53,872 nucleotides of DNA, from contig CACZDV010000019.1 in the NCBI GenBank assembly GCA_902780025.1, positions 1 through 53,872 of the forward strand, read 5' to 3'. Made by a program: the position numbers and the translations under genes. Source of the stretch: an uncultured Prevotellaceae bacterium (GTDB lineage: Bacteria; Bacteroidota; Bacteroidia; Bacteroidales; Bacteroidaceae). The notes below the pieces were generated by a model. That model ran no database searches, was not told the DNA's origin, and saw nothing but the letters and a program-made list of their open reading frames with translations. Positions 34,454-43,633 of this stretch are shown here, piece by piece (the stretch's first letter is position 1; every line of letters begins with the position of its first letter).

Positions 34454-35260
34454 TTATTCCTCAATATGCGATAGAGAGTGGGCGAACGAGGTGAAGAAGT
34501 TGGTCATTGTCTCGGCGGGGTAGTACTTGAAGTATTTGGCCGAGCGGCGTACGCTCCACATCATAGCTGACGAGTTGGAGGTGTGGACGAAGATGTCCTT
34601 GCCCTGCGAGAAGTACCACTCTTCGGCATGTGAGTTCTTCTGGCGGAACATGTCGCGTATCTGCTTTTCCATCTGCTCGTCGGTGACCTGCTGCATGAAA
34701 GGCAGCTCGTCGGGCTCGAAGGCTAACAGCTTTACCATCATCGCCGCCATCAATTGCACCATCGATGTCAGCTTCAGATCCTCAATCCAATGCTTTAGTT
34801 TGTCGTAGTCAATTATGCGGGAATTCTGACGGATGAATACACCCAATTCGGCAATACGCTTCACGGGTATGCCGGCGTTCATGATAAAACGGCTGGTGCC
34901 CAGGAGGTGGAGTAGGGCGGTGCGCGTCTCGGTGTTCGAATCCTCTTGGTCGAGTATGTTCTGCAGCTTGTGGTCGAGTAGGGGGTTGGTCAGGTGGTCG
35001 GGTGCCAGCATATCGTTCTCGTCGTCGGTACCATGACACTGGGCCTGGCTCCAATGCTGCAGCAGTTCGGCGGGAATCTGCAGGAAGAACTGGTCATGGC
35101 AGCGCTCAATACCTTTATATAAGAGAGGTGCCACGTCGTGCATCTCGGAGAGCTGGTACAGTCGGTTCCATTTCCACGTTGAAAGTGGCTCTATCTGCTC
35201 TTCGGTGCCGAAGGCTCCGGCACGTAGCAGTCGGTAGAAGTTTCGTTCAATGATATTCAT
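34454..35260 (-). CDS. Hypothetical protein, downstream of nhaC
   Basis: 268 aa from ATG 35260, which overlaps the nhaC stop by 4 bp (ATGA). The frame is open for another 63 codons upstream, but that part lies inside nhaC and has the look of shadow sequence. Mostly helical, soluble: NIIERNFYRLLRAGAFGTEE, WKWNRLYQLSEMHDVAPLLY, then a helical middle and a C-terminal FKYYPAETMTNFFTSFAHSL. The N-terminus faintly resembles nucleotidyltransferase-like PF14907 proteins, but I see no catalytic GG/GS-DxD motif. Function unknown. Confidence 0.75.
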   Translation of the reverse strand: MNIIERNFYRLLRAGAFGTEEQIEPLSTWKWNRLYQLSEMHDVAPLLYKGIERCHDQFFLQIPAELLQHWSQAQCHGTDDENDMLAPDHLTNPLLDHKLQNILDQEDSNTETRTALLHLLGTSRFIMNAGIPVKRIAELGVFIRQNSRIIDYDKLKHWIEDLKLTSMVQLMAAMMVKLLAFEPDELPFMQQVTDEQMEKQIRDMFRQKNSHAEEWYFSQGKDIFVHTSNSSAMMWSVRRSAKYFKYYPAETMTNFFTSFAHSLSHIEE

Positions 35261-36531
35261 GAGTATCTTCTTGGGTAACGTAACAGAATTGCAAGCAGGG
35301 CAGTGAGTCCCAATACGAAGGGATAATAGAGGTAGGGCAGTATGGCCATCGGGTTGAGTCCTGCCAGTCCTGCCGCCATCAGCATCTGTGCGCCGTAGGG
35401 CAGCAGTCCCTGTGTGAAGCATGAGAAGGTGTCGAGAATGGAGGCGCACTTGCGGTTGTCGAGTCCGAAGCGGTCGCCGATGTGTTTGGCGATGCCTCCT
35501 ACGGTCAGGATGGCTACCGTATTGTTGGCCGTGCAGACATTGACCAGCGATACCAGTGCAGCTATTGACAGTTCGGCGCCGCGCTTGCCATTTACATTGC
35601 GTGTCAGCAGTCGGATGATGAAGTCGATGCCGCCGCGCTCACGAATCAGTTCCAGTAGTCCGCCCGCCATCATCGTGACGATAATGAGTTCGCCCATACC
35701 TGCGATGCCTTCGCCCATAGCTCCCAGCCAGCCGATGCCGTCGTAACTGCCCGCCAGGAGTCCGATGACGCCTGTCAGGAGGATGCCCAGGGTGAGTACT
35801 GCCATCACGTTCATGCCGCAAATGGCTGTGACCAGCACCACGAGATAGGGAATGACCTTCACGGGCTCTAACGGCAGCACCTCTGTGGGAGCCTTCACCT
35901 CAGCTCCCATTAGGATGTAGACCACGAAGACCACCAGCGCCGCCGGCATGACGATAAAGGAGTTGACGCGGAACTTGTCTGACAGTTTGCAGTCCTGTGT
36001 CTGGGTCGCAGCTATCGTCGTATCGCTGATAAACGACAGGTTGTCGCCGAAGAAGGAACCGCCGACGATGACGGCAGTCATCATGGCCACCGAGGTGCCC
36101 GTCTGTGCAGCCACACCTGCCGCCACCGGTGTCAGCGCCACGATGGTGCCTACGCTGGTGCCGATGCTCAGCGAGATGAAGCAGGCGGCTAAGAAGAGTC
36201 CTGCCAGCAGCATCTGCGGCGGCAGCAGCCATAGTGTCAGGTTGACTGTTGCATCGATGCTTCCCATAGCTTTCGCCCCGCTGGCAAAGGCACCCGCCAG
36301 GACGAAAATCCATATCATCAGCATCATCTGCTCTGATGCCGCTCCCCGTGAGAAGGTGTTGATGCGCGACTTCAGCGGCATGCCGCCACTCAAGGCTACG
36401 GCATAGACTGAGGCTGCCATGAACGCCACGGTGACGGGCACACGGTAGAAGTCGCCGGCGACAATGCCGCTGACCAGATAGAGTGTGATGAACACCGCGA
36501 GCGGTGACAGAGCCAACAGTCCTTTCTTCAT
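35257..36531 (-). CDS. nhaC: Na+/H+ antiporter, NhaC family
   Basis: 424 aa with about 11-12 membrane helices. Family features visible are FISLSIGTSVGTIVALTPVA, VGGSFFGDNLSFISDTTIAA and the late TANNTVAILTVGGIAKHIGD. It exchanges Na+ for H+ (or a malate/lactate pair in some relatives) across the inner membrane. Its ATG directly abuts the stop of the 5'-nucleotidase gene (TAAATG) and its stop overlaps the next start, so the three form an operon. Confidence 0.9.
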   Translation of the reverse strand: MKKGLLALSPLAVFITLYLVSGIVAGDFYRVPVTVAFMAASVYAVALSGGMPLKSRINTFSRGAASEQMMLMIWIFVLAGAFASGAKAMGSIDATVNLTLWLLPPQMLLAGLFLAACFISLSIGTSVGTIVALTPVAAGVAAQTGTSVAMMTAVIVGGSFFGDNLSFISDTTIAATQTQDCKLSDKFRVNSFIVMPAALVVFVVYILMGAEVKAPTEVLPLEPVKVIPYLVVLVTAICGMNVMAVLTLGILLTGVIGLLAGSYDGIGWLGAMGEGIAGMGELIIVTMMAGGLLELIRERGGIDFIIRLLTRNVNGKRGAELSIAALVSLVNVCTANNTVAILTVGGIAKHIGDRFGLDNRKCASILDTFSCFTQGLLPYGAQMLMAAGLAGLNPMAILPYLYYPFVLGLTALLAILLRYPRRYS

Positions 36532-38132
36532 TTAGTCTTTGGCGATGGTGATGCGCCCCTGGGGCTTCTCATAGGCGGTGCCTAAGTCGCCGTGAAGGGT
36601 ATGCTCCATGTAGTCGGTAATGATGTCGCGGGTGAGGTCGGTGCCCTCTTTCAGTACGCGGCAGGGTTTCAGTATGTCGTAGAAGCCGCCACCTTTATAA
36701 TAAGTGGTCACGGCTACCGTATAGTTGCGGGCGGGGTCGATGGCGACGTAGTCCCCGTAGCAGCATCGAGCACCAGTACATCGCTGACGGTGTGGCTGGC
36801 GGTATGGATGGTGTAGCGGATACCTGAGCATTGGGGGAAGTTGCCGTCGTACTCAGGGGTCAGGGCTGTACACTTCTGTAGCATGGTCAGGATTATGGAG
36901 CCCGGCACCTCCAGCTTCACCAGATGCTGGTCGTAGGGCGAGAGGGCGGCAATGGCACCATAGGTGATAGTACCACCCTTCACGTCGTTGCGGATACCGC
37001 CGCCGTTCTCAAAGGCGATGTCCGTCTGCATGGCCTGACGGTAGGCGTCGGCCACGAGGTCGCCGGCATTGGTCTCTGCGCCGCGTACCAGCATCTCGCC
37101 TTCATCATCAGTCACGACGAGTCTGTAGTTGCTCTTGCATATCTCGCGGTTGACGAGTTTGTTCATAAGTCGCTTGATGCTGTCGGTGGCAGCGGTCACC
37201 TGCGGGTTCTCGTAGATAATCACCGACGAGGGAACCAGCGTGGTGGTCATGTGTCCGTCCTTGCTGATGATGAGCTTACCGATGTTGGCAAACTGCGTAC
37301 CCGTCTGGGTAATGCCGATGGACTTACCCTCAAGGTTGGCCTCCGTGTCGTGGGGGATGGTGGCGTGGCTATGACCGTCGAGCACCACGTCGATGCCCTT
37401 GGTGGCGGCAATCAGACGGTGGGAGTCGAAGCCCATGGACTGCGTCTCCTCGCCGACGTGCGAGATGAGTACCACGTAGTCGGCTCCATTGCTGCGGGCG
37501 TCGTCAACAGCCTTTTGCACCAGTTGGTAGAAAGTGCTGGGCATCAGGTCGTAGATGACCTTGCCGTTGTCGTCGTGGAAGGCATAGCTCTCCAGGAGCA
37601 TGGTCTCGGGGGTGACGGCACCGACGAAGGCGATGCGCTTGTTGCCCACGGTCTGGATGACGTAGCTGGGGTAGTAGGACTGTGCTGCGCCGGCATCATA
37701 GAAGTTGGCACAGACTATCGGGGCGTTCATCTGGCTCAGCAGCTCCTTCATGCGGGGGACACCGTAGTCGAACTCATGGTTGCCCAGCGTGACGGCGCTG
37801 TAGCCCACATGTCGCATGATGTCGACGGGGTACTGGCCACGGGAGATGGCTCCCGAGGTGCCGCCCTGCAGGTAGTCACCCACGCAGACGGCGACGGCAT
37901 AGGCGGTGTCGCTGCGGTTGATGGCGTCGCGCAGTCCGGCAATCTTCGTATAGCCGTCGATGTTGCAATGCACGTCATTCTCGTAGAGCACGACGATGCT
38001 TTTCTGCTGCGGCTGCAGAGTGGGCGTGGTCTTGACTGTTGCACACGAGGTCAGCATCACCACGGTGCCGGCCAGTGCGGTGGCCAGCGTGGCGGAACGG
38101 TGGAGTAGGGTAAATGATCTTTCTTTCAACAT
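36532..38132 (-). pseudogene. 5'-nucleotidase/metallophosphatase lipoprotein, interrupted by a -1 indel
   Basis: Lipoprotein leader with lipobox VMLTSC (Cys30). The metallophosphatase domain has LYENDVHCNIDG, GDYLQGG, GNHEFDYG and DGHSH; the 5_nucleotid_C domain has NAGDLVADAYRQAM and FENGGGIRNDVKGG. The first frame runs 38132-36714 and ends in a nonsense tail (AATGTTSPSTPPATIR). The correct continuation, YVAIDPARNYTVAVTTYYKG to RITIAKD, is in another frame down to 36532. One extra G in the G4 run (C4 at 36753-36756 on the plus strand) restores a full 533-codon gene. Either a real mutation, a slippage site or a sequencing error. It would hydrolyse nucleotides or sugar-nucleotides outside the cytosol. 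Confidence 0.85.
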
Positions 38133-38140
38133 AACGAGTG

Positions 38141-38169
38141 CAAAGGTACAAAAAATTCACCATGCACAA
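38141..38169 (-). promoter_or_regulatory. Promoter of the 5'-nucleotidase operon
   Basis: Minus-strand TTG (38169-38167), 18-bp spacer and TACCTTTG (38148-38141). The -7 box ends 9 nt before the ATG at 38132, so the mRNA would be nearly leaderless. Confidence 0.75.
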
Positions 38170-38191
38170 TGCATAATTCACAATTATTTCG

Positions 38192-38199
38192 TATATTTG
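38192..38199 (+). promoter_or_regulatory. -7 box (TATATTTG) for rmuC
   Basis: TATATTTG followed by GCAACC, 24 nt before the rmuC ATG; no clear TTG upstream. It is divergent from the nucleotidase promoter. Confidence 0.65.
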
Positions 38200-38222
38200 C
38201 AACCTGAAAGCGAAAAAGACTT

Positions 38223-39473
38223 ATGACAGGAATCATCGTTGCAGCAATTATAGGCTTTGGCGTGGGTGTTGTGGTCGCCTACTTAGTGGCTAACCGCCGT
38301 TACACGGCTTTGCAGGTGCAGGCCGAGGTGACGGCCAATGCCCTGCAGTTGCAGAAGGAACAGAACGCCGCCGAGACCCGGCTGCGCCAGGAGCAGTTCC
38401 AGGAGCAGTTGAACGTCGTGCGCGAACAGTTTCAAAATCTCGCCGTCCGAGTGCTCGACAAGACCAGCGACCAATTGAAGACTGAGAACCGCGAGGCGAT
38501 GGAGCACATCACCAAACCCATCGGCGACAGCTTTGCCGAGCTGCAGAAGGCCATCCAGGAGAGCGACCGCGAGGCTGCCAAGACCGCTGCCTCGCTCACC
38601 GAACGGCTGCGGCAGGTGGGCGAACAGGCAGAAAAGATGGACCGTACCGCCACCCGACTCACCAATGCCCTGCGCGGCGACTCCAAGCAGGCAGGCGACT
38701 GGGGCGAGCTCGTGCTGCAGGAACTGCTCGACTCGCAAGGTTTTAAGCGGGGCTTCGACTACGACGTGCAGGACACCATCACCGATCAGGACGGCTTTAT
38801 CGTCCGCAACGAAGACACCGGTCGCTCCATGCGCCCCGATGTCGTGCTCCACTATCCTGGCAATCAGGACGTTGTCATCGATGCCAAGGTCTCGATCAAG
38901 GCCTACTACGACTATGTCAACGAACCCGTCGAAGCCGTCCGTCAGCAGATGCTCGACCGCCACGTCCAGAGCCTCCGCTCCCACGTCAAGGAACTGGCGG
39001 TAAAGGACTACAGCCGCTACATCCAGCAGCCCCGCACGGCCATCGACTTCGTCATCATGTACGTCCCCAACGAGGCAGCCCTGCAGGTAGCCTTGGCCCG
39101 CGACCCCAAGCTGTGGACCGAAGCCTTCGATAAGAAGGTCTTCATCTCCAGCACCCAGAACCTCTTTGCCATCCTCCGCATGATACAGATAGCCTGGCGC
39201 CAGCACTCGCAGACTGAGAACCAGAAGAAGATTGTCAGTCTGGCCGAACAGCTTGTCTCCCGCATCGGCCTCTTTGCCGAGCGCACTCAGAAACTCAGCC
39301 GCGACATCGACATGCTCACCACCGACTTCACCGACATGCAGAAGTCCGTCGACGGCACTCGCGGTATCCTGCAAAAAGCCAACGAGATGAAGAAGCTCGG
39401 CATCAAGGAGGACGTCAAGCATCCCCTGCCTGCAACGGAAGAAGAGGAGTTACAGCCGACCAAACCCGATTGA
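38223..39473 (+). CDS. rmuC: DNA recombination protein RmuC
   Basis: 416 aa. One N-terminal membrane helix (ITGIIVAAIIGFGVGVVVAY region, residues 3-22), a coiled coil (about 30-130), then the RmuC domain (about 140-370) with GDWGELVLQELLDSQGF, RPDVVLHYPGNQDVVIDAKV and AIDFVIMYVPNEAALQVAL, which look like a PD-(D/E)xK-type nuclease core. RmuC limits inversions at short repeats in E. coli, which is notable in a genome with so many short inverted repeats. Single gene with its own promoter. Confidence 0.94.
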   Translation: MTGIIVAAIIGFGVGVVVAYLVANRRYTALQVQAEVTANALQLQKEQNAAETRLRQEQFQEQLNVVREQFQNLAVRVLDKTSDQLKTENREAMEHITKPIGDSFAELQKAIQESDREAAKTAASLTERLRQVGEQAEKMDRTATRLTNALRGDSKQAGDWGELVLQELLDSQGFKRGFDYDVQDTITDQDGFIVRNEDTGRSMRPDVVLHYPGNQDVVIDAKVSIKAYYDYVNEPVEAVRQQMLDRHVQSLRSHVKELAVKDYSRYIQQPRTAIDFVIMYVPNEAALQVALARDPKLWTEAFDKKVFISSTQNLFAILRMIQIAWRQHSQTENQKKIVSLAEQLVSRIGLFAERTQKLSRDIDMLTTDFTDMQKSVDGTRGILQKANEMKKLGIKEDVKHPLPATEEEELQPTKPD

Positions 39474-39511
39474 GGAGAGTACATAGAAAGAGGAAAGGGA
39501 ACTGAAGACAG

Positions 39512-39598
39512 TTGAATTCTCGAGAGAATTTAAGAGTTAGGTGGCACCTTTCGGTTGCTTAGGTGGCACTTTAGTCGCCAATTCTCGAGAGAATTCAA
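39512..39598. repeat. Inverted repeat pair between rmuC and the HU-like gene
   Basis: TTGAATTCTCGAGAGAATT (39512-39530) is exactly inverted at 39580-39598. Each arm is itself palindromic around TCTCGAGA. The 49-bp spacer holds two direct copies of TTAGGTGGCAC. The arms could fold separately or together; function unknown. Confidence 0.85.
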
Positions 39599-39709
39599 AA
39601 ACAAACGGCACGGTTATTGCTGTATTGTAAGTAGTAACGATTAACTCAGGACGTACCAAAGACATCAACAAAGCACAGATACCCTTAAATGCCAAATAAA
39701 TAACAGTAT

Positions 39710-40096
39710 ATGAAGTACAAAATCGTCAAAGAAACCAAGCCGACACTAAAGACCTTCGGCAAGTATAAGGCAAAGGCCGTACACTATGGAGAAGTGGGCA
39801 CACGTCAGATTCAGAAAGAGGTGGCCAAGCACCTCGGCGTATCTGAAGGCGACGTCCTCGGTGTGATGCTGGGATTGTCAACTGTCATCAGCCGCCACCT
39901 GCGTCATGGCGACAAGGTGCGCCTCGACTCCTGGGGCCTGATGAAGCTCGAGATTGAGAGCGACAAAGTGGACGACCCCACAACGTTCCGTGCGAAAAAA
40001 CACATCCGCGGCGTTCGCCTCCACTTCCTTCCGGAGAGTGAGAAGGGCAAGCCCGAGCTCTATCAGGACCTCACGTTTGAGAAGGAGAAAAGGTAG
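39710..40096 (+). CDS. HU-like DNA-binding protein (HU-HIG type)
   Basis: 128 aa, basic. The chain KYKIVKETKPTLKTFGKYKA, RQIQKEVAKHLGVSEGDVLG, LRHGDKVRLDSWGLMKLEIE matches the HU-related family common in Bacteroidales, which is longer than classic HU (about 90 aa). It should bind DNA as a dimer and shape the nucleoid. It lies 112 bp after the 39512-39598 inverted repeats; no TAnnTTTG box was recognised before it. Confidence 0.88.
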   Translation: MKYKIVKETKPTLKTFGKYKAKAVHYGEVGTRQIQKEVAKHLGVSEGDVLGVMLGLSTVISRHLRHGDKVRLDSWGLMKLEIESDKVDDPTTFRAKKHIRGVRLHFLPESEKGKPELYQDLTFEKEKR

Positions 40097-40209
40097 AATT
40101 TCACCCTTTTTCTGCCGCTCCCGCAGTTTGATGCTGAGAGGGCGGCGTGGTAAGGGATAAAAAAACTTAATAGTGAGCGCGGGGCGGACGGTATGTCATG
40201 ATAAATGCG

Positions 40210-40217
40210 TACTTTTG
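40210..40217 (+). promoter_or_regulatory. -7 box (TACTTTTG) for the secreted esterase gene
   Basis: TACTTTTG followed by GCGGACG, 33 nt before ATG 40251. Confidence 0.7.
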
Positions 40218-40250
40218 CGGACGAAAACCATTATCAATAATTAATCACTC

Positions 40251-42020
40251 ATGAAACGATCATTATTATCATCACTCCTGATGCTTCTCGTGGCATTGCA
40301 AACGTACGCCTACAAGAAGCAGTCAATCGACATTACCGTGAATAACCAGAAACGCAACATGGTGGTGTTCACGCCTAACTCGCTGCCCGCCAAGTCGCCA
40401 CTCTTCATCGTGACCCACGGCATGAACCAGAATCCGGAATACCAGTACGGTGCTGACAAGATGTACGAGATGATTGACACGGCGAAGTTCGTCATCACCT
40501 ACCTGCGCAGCAACGGCAGCACGTGGGACACGGGCGGCACCAACGACCAGAATTTCGTCATCAAGACCATCGACGAGATGGCCACCCGCTTCGACATTGA
40601 CAAGGATCGCGTTTACTGGTCGGGATTCTCCATGGGTTCGATGCTCATCCACCATTGTATTGCCAACATGCAGGGCAAGATTGCAGCCTTTGCCCCCACC
40701 AGCGGCATACAGTTCTCTGAGCAGCCCTGGAACAACTGCAAGAAGCCCGTCAACCTGATAGAGTGCATAGCCTACGGCGACGACGTCTTCGGCTACGAGC
40801 AGTACGGCATTCATGCCTACATCGAGAACTACGCCAAGCACGACAAGCATACTAACTACAGCAAGACCACGGGCTATAAGCCCATCAGCAGCAGTTGGTA
40901 TAACGGCGACCTTGAGAAATGGACTGGCGGTGCCAACGGAGGCGAGGTATGGCTCTACTCCTATAACAACGGCGGCCACTGGCCCATGGACCTCAACCGC
41001 CACCTCATCTGGAACTTCTGCAAGCGCTTCTCGCTGAACATGCCCACGACGAAGATCACCGTGCCAGCTGGCGAGACCACCAACCTCTACATGGCACCGA
41101 AGACGGAGTGCTCGTACCCCGACATCACCCTGACGGCCACCGCCAAGGCCACGGGCAGCAAGGTGGCCAAGGTGAACTTCTACGACGGAAAGACGCTCGT
41201 GGACTCTGTTAAGGCAGCGCCCTACACCACTACGCTGGCGGCTCCCGCCGCCGGCAAGCACAGCCTGCGTGCCGAGGTGGTCGGCGAGAACGGCAAGACG
41301 GCCTCCTACTCCTGCCTGGTCAACAACGTGGCCTCGCAGGCCACTTACAGCCTGAACCAGAACTTCAAGGCTGAGGGCATCGTGCCGCAGGACTGGTACG
41401 TCACCAGCGGCTCTACGAAGCGTATAGGCGGCGGACTGCCCTACACCAGCGGTACGCGACTCCTGCGTTTCACCGGCAGCACTAAGGCTTTCGAATACGG
41501 TCTGCTCGTCCAGAATACTTTAGGCAAGGAGAAAGCCGCGTGGGCCAAGTTCGGCGTTGAGACGGCCCGCTCGACGATGACTCTGCACACCGGCCATTAC
41601 ATTGTTAAGTATAAGGTGTGCAACTGGAACCAGCCTACGTTCACGCCGGTGACCGTCGCTATCGAGGACATGAACGGACAGGAGATGGCTTCGCAGACCT
41701 ATACGCCGACCGTCAACATCGGTAATAACACGGCCAATAAGTTCAGCGGAGTCAAGCAGCAGACCTTCGAGTTCGACATAGCCGAGACGGGACGCTACGT
41801 CATCGTCTTCTATACCGACGCTGCCAAGAACGCCGACTTCGTCTTAGGGCAGGTCAGCATCCAGGCGAAGTCGTTCGAACCAACCGCCATCCGCGAGGTT
41901 CAGAATGAATCTTCATCCGCCCGTCCCGATGCCGTCTATGACCTCAGCGGTCGACGCATAAAAGGCGACCTGAAACGCGGTGTTTATATCATCGGCGGCC
42001 AGAAGACGGTCATACGGTAG
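40251..42020 (+). CDS. Secreted multidomain esterase (PHB depolymerase/CE1-like) with Por-type tail
   Basis: 589 aa. Signal peptide 1-20 (VALQTYA). The alpha/beta-hydrolase domain (about 22-262) has HGMNQ near the oxyanion hole, GFSMGS with Ser127, acidic Asp177/178 (YGDD) and His243 (NGGHWPMD), like LpqC/polysaccharide esterases. An Ig-like module (about 285-360, VAKVNFYDGKTLVDSV) and a beta-sandwich resembling a carbohydrate-binding domain (about 365-540) follow. The C-terminus (YDLSGRRIKGDLKRGVYIIG) is the short Por-type sorting tail typical of Prevotella, so export by type IX secretion or surface anchoring is plausible. Likely deacylates plant polysaccharides; substrate is inferred. Confidence 0.85.
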   Translation: MKRSLLSSLLMLLVALQTYAYKKQSIDITVNNQKRNMVVFTPNSLPAKSPLFIVTHGMNQNPEYQYGADKMYEMIDTAKFVITYLRSNGSTWDTGGTNDQNFVIKTIDEMATRFDIDKDRVYWSGFSMGSMLIHHCIANMQGKIAAFAPTSGIQFSEQPWNNCKKPVNLIECIAYGDDVFGYEQYGIHAYIENYAKHDKHTNYSKTTGYKPISSSWYNGDLEKWTGGANGGEVWLYSYNNGGHWPMDLNRHLIWNFCKRFSLNMPTTKITVPAGETTNLYMAPKTECSYPDITLTATAKATGSKVAKVNFYDGKTLVDSVKAAPYTTTLAAPAAGKHSLRAEVVGENGKTASYSCLVNNVASQATYSLNQNFKAEGIVPQDWYVTSGSTKRIGGGLPYTSGTRLLRFTGSTKAFEYGLLVQNTLGKEKAAWAKFGVETARSTMTLHTGHYIVKYKVCNWNQPTFTPVTVAIEDMNGQEMASQTYTPTVNIGNNTANKFSGVKQQTFEFDIAETGRYVIVFYTDAAKNADFVLGQVSIQAKSFEPTAIREVQNESSSARPDAVYDLSGRRIKGDLKRGVYIIGGQKTVIR

Positions 42021-42025
42021 TAATC

Positions 42026-42067
42026 AAAAAGAGAATGGGACTCGCAAGCGGGTCCCATTCTCTTTTT
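42026..42067. terminator. Bidirectional terminator between convergent genes
   Basis: A 16-bp perfect stem (AAAAAGAGAATGGGAC at 42026-42041, with its inverse at 42052-42067) and a 10-nt loop. Runs of A and T on both sides let it end transcription in both directions. Confidence 0.92.
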
Positions 42068-42079
42068 CAGTTATTGTAT

Positions 42080-43603
42080 TTATTTGTAGCACTCGAAGAT
42101 GCTGTCGACGGTCTGTTGCGGCAACTTCTTGCTCAGCAGACTGACAATCCAGACGACGGGGAAGCCGCCGACCATAGCGATGGCACCGCAGTTGATGGGG
42201 TTGATGGGGTTGCCTGCCAGCATGTTGATGACGGTCAGACCAACGCCCCAGATGAAGCAAGCCCAGACGGAGGCTGTCGTGACGCCGCGCCAGTAGAGAC
42301 CCAGCATGAAGGGAGCCAGGAAGGCACCGGCCAGGGCACCCCACGAGATACCCATGAGCTGGGCGATGAACGTCGGGGGATTCAGCGCGATGAGCAGCGA
42401 GATGGCGATGAAGAACATAATCAGTACGCGCATGACGACCACCTTACGGCGCTCAATCTTCTCGGCCACGATGTCGTCGATGGTACCGTCCTCTACCTCG
42501 CCGGGCAGCGACTTCTTGTCGCGGTAGATGAGGTCGAGGGTCATCGTCGAACTGGAGGTGAGCACCAGCGAGGCCAGCGTCGACATCGATGCCGACAGCA
42601 CCAGCAGCACCACGAGGGCGATGAGCACGTCGGGCAGGGTGACGAGCATGGCGGGAACGATGGAGTCGAAGGCTATCTTGCCTGTTGCTTCGTTGATGAC
42701 GGGGTCGTACAGACGGCCGAAACCGCCGAGGAAGTAGCAGCCGCCAGCCACGATGAAGGCGAAGATGGTCGAGATGACGGTGCCGCGCTTGATGGCACTC
42801 TCGTCGGTGATGGAGTAGAACTTACCCACCATCTGGGGCAGTCCCATCGTGCCGAGCGACGTCAGGATGACCACGCCGAGCAGTCCCCACGGATCGGGGC
42901 CGAACCACGAGGCAAAGCCGCCGTTGACAGCCGGGTCGGCATCCGAGGGAATCTGAGCCAGCTTCTCGACAGCCGTTGTCAGTCCGCCCTGTGCATTCAG
43001 CACGGCAGCGATGACGGCCACAATGCCGAAGAGCATGATGATGCCCTGTATGAAGTCGTTCATGGCCGTAGCCTTGTAACCGCCGATGATGACATAGACA
43101 GCGGTGAGGACGGACATGATGATGACGCAATACTCATAGGGGATGTCGAAGCCCATCTCGAAGAGACGCGAGATGCCGCTATAGACGCCTGCGGTATAAG
43201 GAATAAGGAACACGAAGGCGATGACGGAGGCCACCACACGCAGTCCCTGGTCGTTGAAACGGGTACCGAAGAAGTCGGGCATCGTGCGCGACTCTATATG
43301 CTGCGTCATCAGCTTCGTACGGCGACCGAGGATGACCCACGCCAACAAGGAACCGATAATGGCATTGCCGATGCCAATCCACGCACTCGAAAGACCGTAT
43401 TTCCATCCGAACTGTCCGGCATAGCCCACGAAGACCACAGCCGAGAAATAGGAAGTACCAAAGGCGAAAGCCGTCAGCCAGGGGCCTACGGCGCGTCCGC
43501 CTAACACGAAACCGTCAACACTACTGGCCTGCTTGCGTGAGTAAACGCCCACACCTACCATCACGGCCAGGAAAATGATTGTTAATAAGACTTTGATTAT
43601 CAT
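42080..43603 (-). CDS. Sodium:solute symporter (SSS family)
   Basis: 507 aa, about 13 membrane helices. SSS motifs seen are FVLGGRAVGPWLTAFAFGTS, GYKATAMNDFIQGIIMLFG and LVLSASMSTLASLVLTSSST. It brings in a solute with Na+, perhaps an amino acid such as proline, a sugar or pantothenate; the sequence does not settle which. It follows the porin gene with a 30-bp heptamer gap and probably shares its promoter at 44762. Confidence 0.88.
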   Translation of the reverse strand: MIIKVLLTIIFLAVMVGVGVYSRKQASSVDGFVLGGRAVGPWLTAFAFGTSYFSAVVFVGYAGQFGWKYGLSSAWIGIGNAIIGSLLAWVILGRRTKLMTQHIESRTMPDFFGTRFNDQGLRVVASVIAFVFLIPYTAGVYSGISRLFEMGFDIPYEYCVIIMSVLTAVYVIIGGYKATAMNDFIQGIIMLFGIVAVIAAVLNAQGGLTTAVEKLAQIPSDADPAVNGGFASWFGPDPWGLLGVVILTSLGTMGLPQMVGKFYSITDESAIKRGTVISTIFAFIVAGGCYFLGGFGRLYDPVINEATGKIAFDSIVPAMLVTLPDVLIALVVLLVLSASMSTLASLVLTSSSTMTLDLIYRDKKSLPGEVEDGTIDDIVAEKIERRKVVVMRVLIMFFIAISLLIALNPPTFIAQLMGISWGALAGAFLAPFMLGLYWRGVTTASVWACFIWGVGLTVINMLAGNPINPINCGAIAMVGGFPVVWIVSLLSKKLPQQTVDSIFECYK

Positions 43604-43604
43604 A

Positions 43605-43633
43605 ACCTTTTACTTTTCACTTTTCACTTCTTA
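43605..43633 (-). repeat. AAAAGTG heptamer array before the symporter gene
   Basis: On the minus strand, AGAAGTGAAAAGTGAAAAGT then AAAAGG runs up to the ATG at 43603. The purine-rich strand is sense and the units contain TGA and TAA. Confidence 0.8.

Noticed and set aside
34934-34950. GTTCGAATCC, similar to a tRNA T-loop
   Set aside because: It lies inside the hypothetical gene at 34454-35260, with no cloverleaf, acceptor stem or anticodon arm around it.
35261-35449. A 63-residue N-terminal extension of the hypothetical gene ending at 34454
   Set aside because: It lies inside nhaC; ATG 35260 gives a standard 4-bp ATGA overlap with the nhaC stop.
36753-36756. Programmed ribosomal frameshift in the 5'-nucleotidase gene
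   Set aside because: No slippery heptamer with a downstream pseudoknot is evident, and a simple G-run indel explains it better.
42035-43504. A 489-codon plus-strand open frame opposite the sodium symporter gene
   Set aside because: It is rich in His, Asp, Gly and Gln with no domain, while the opposite strand encodes a complete membrane transporter with a start, stop and family motifs. Other long antisense frames (5133-5969, 8947-10227, 16247-17884, 36924-38108, 38283-39422) were rejected for the same reason.
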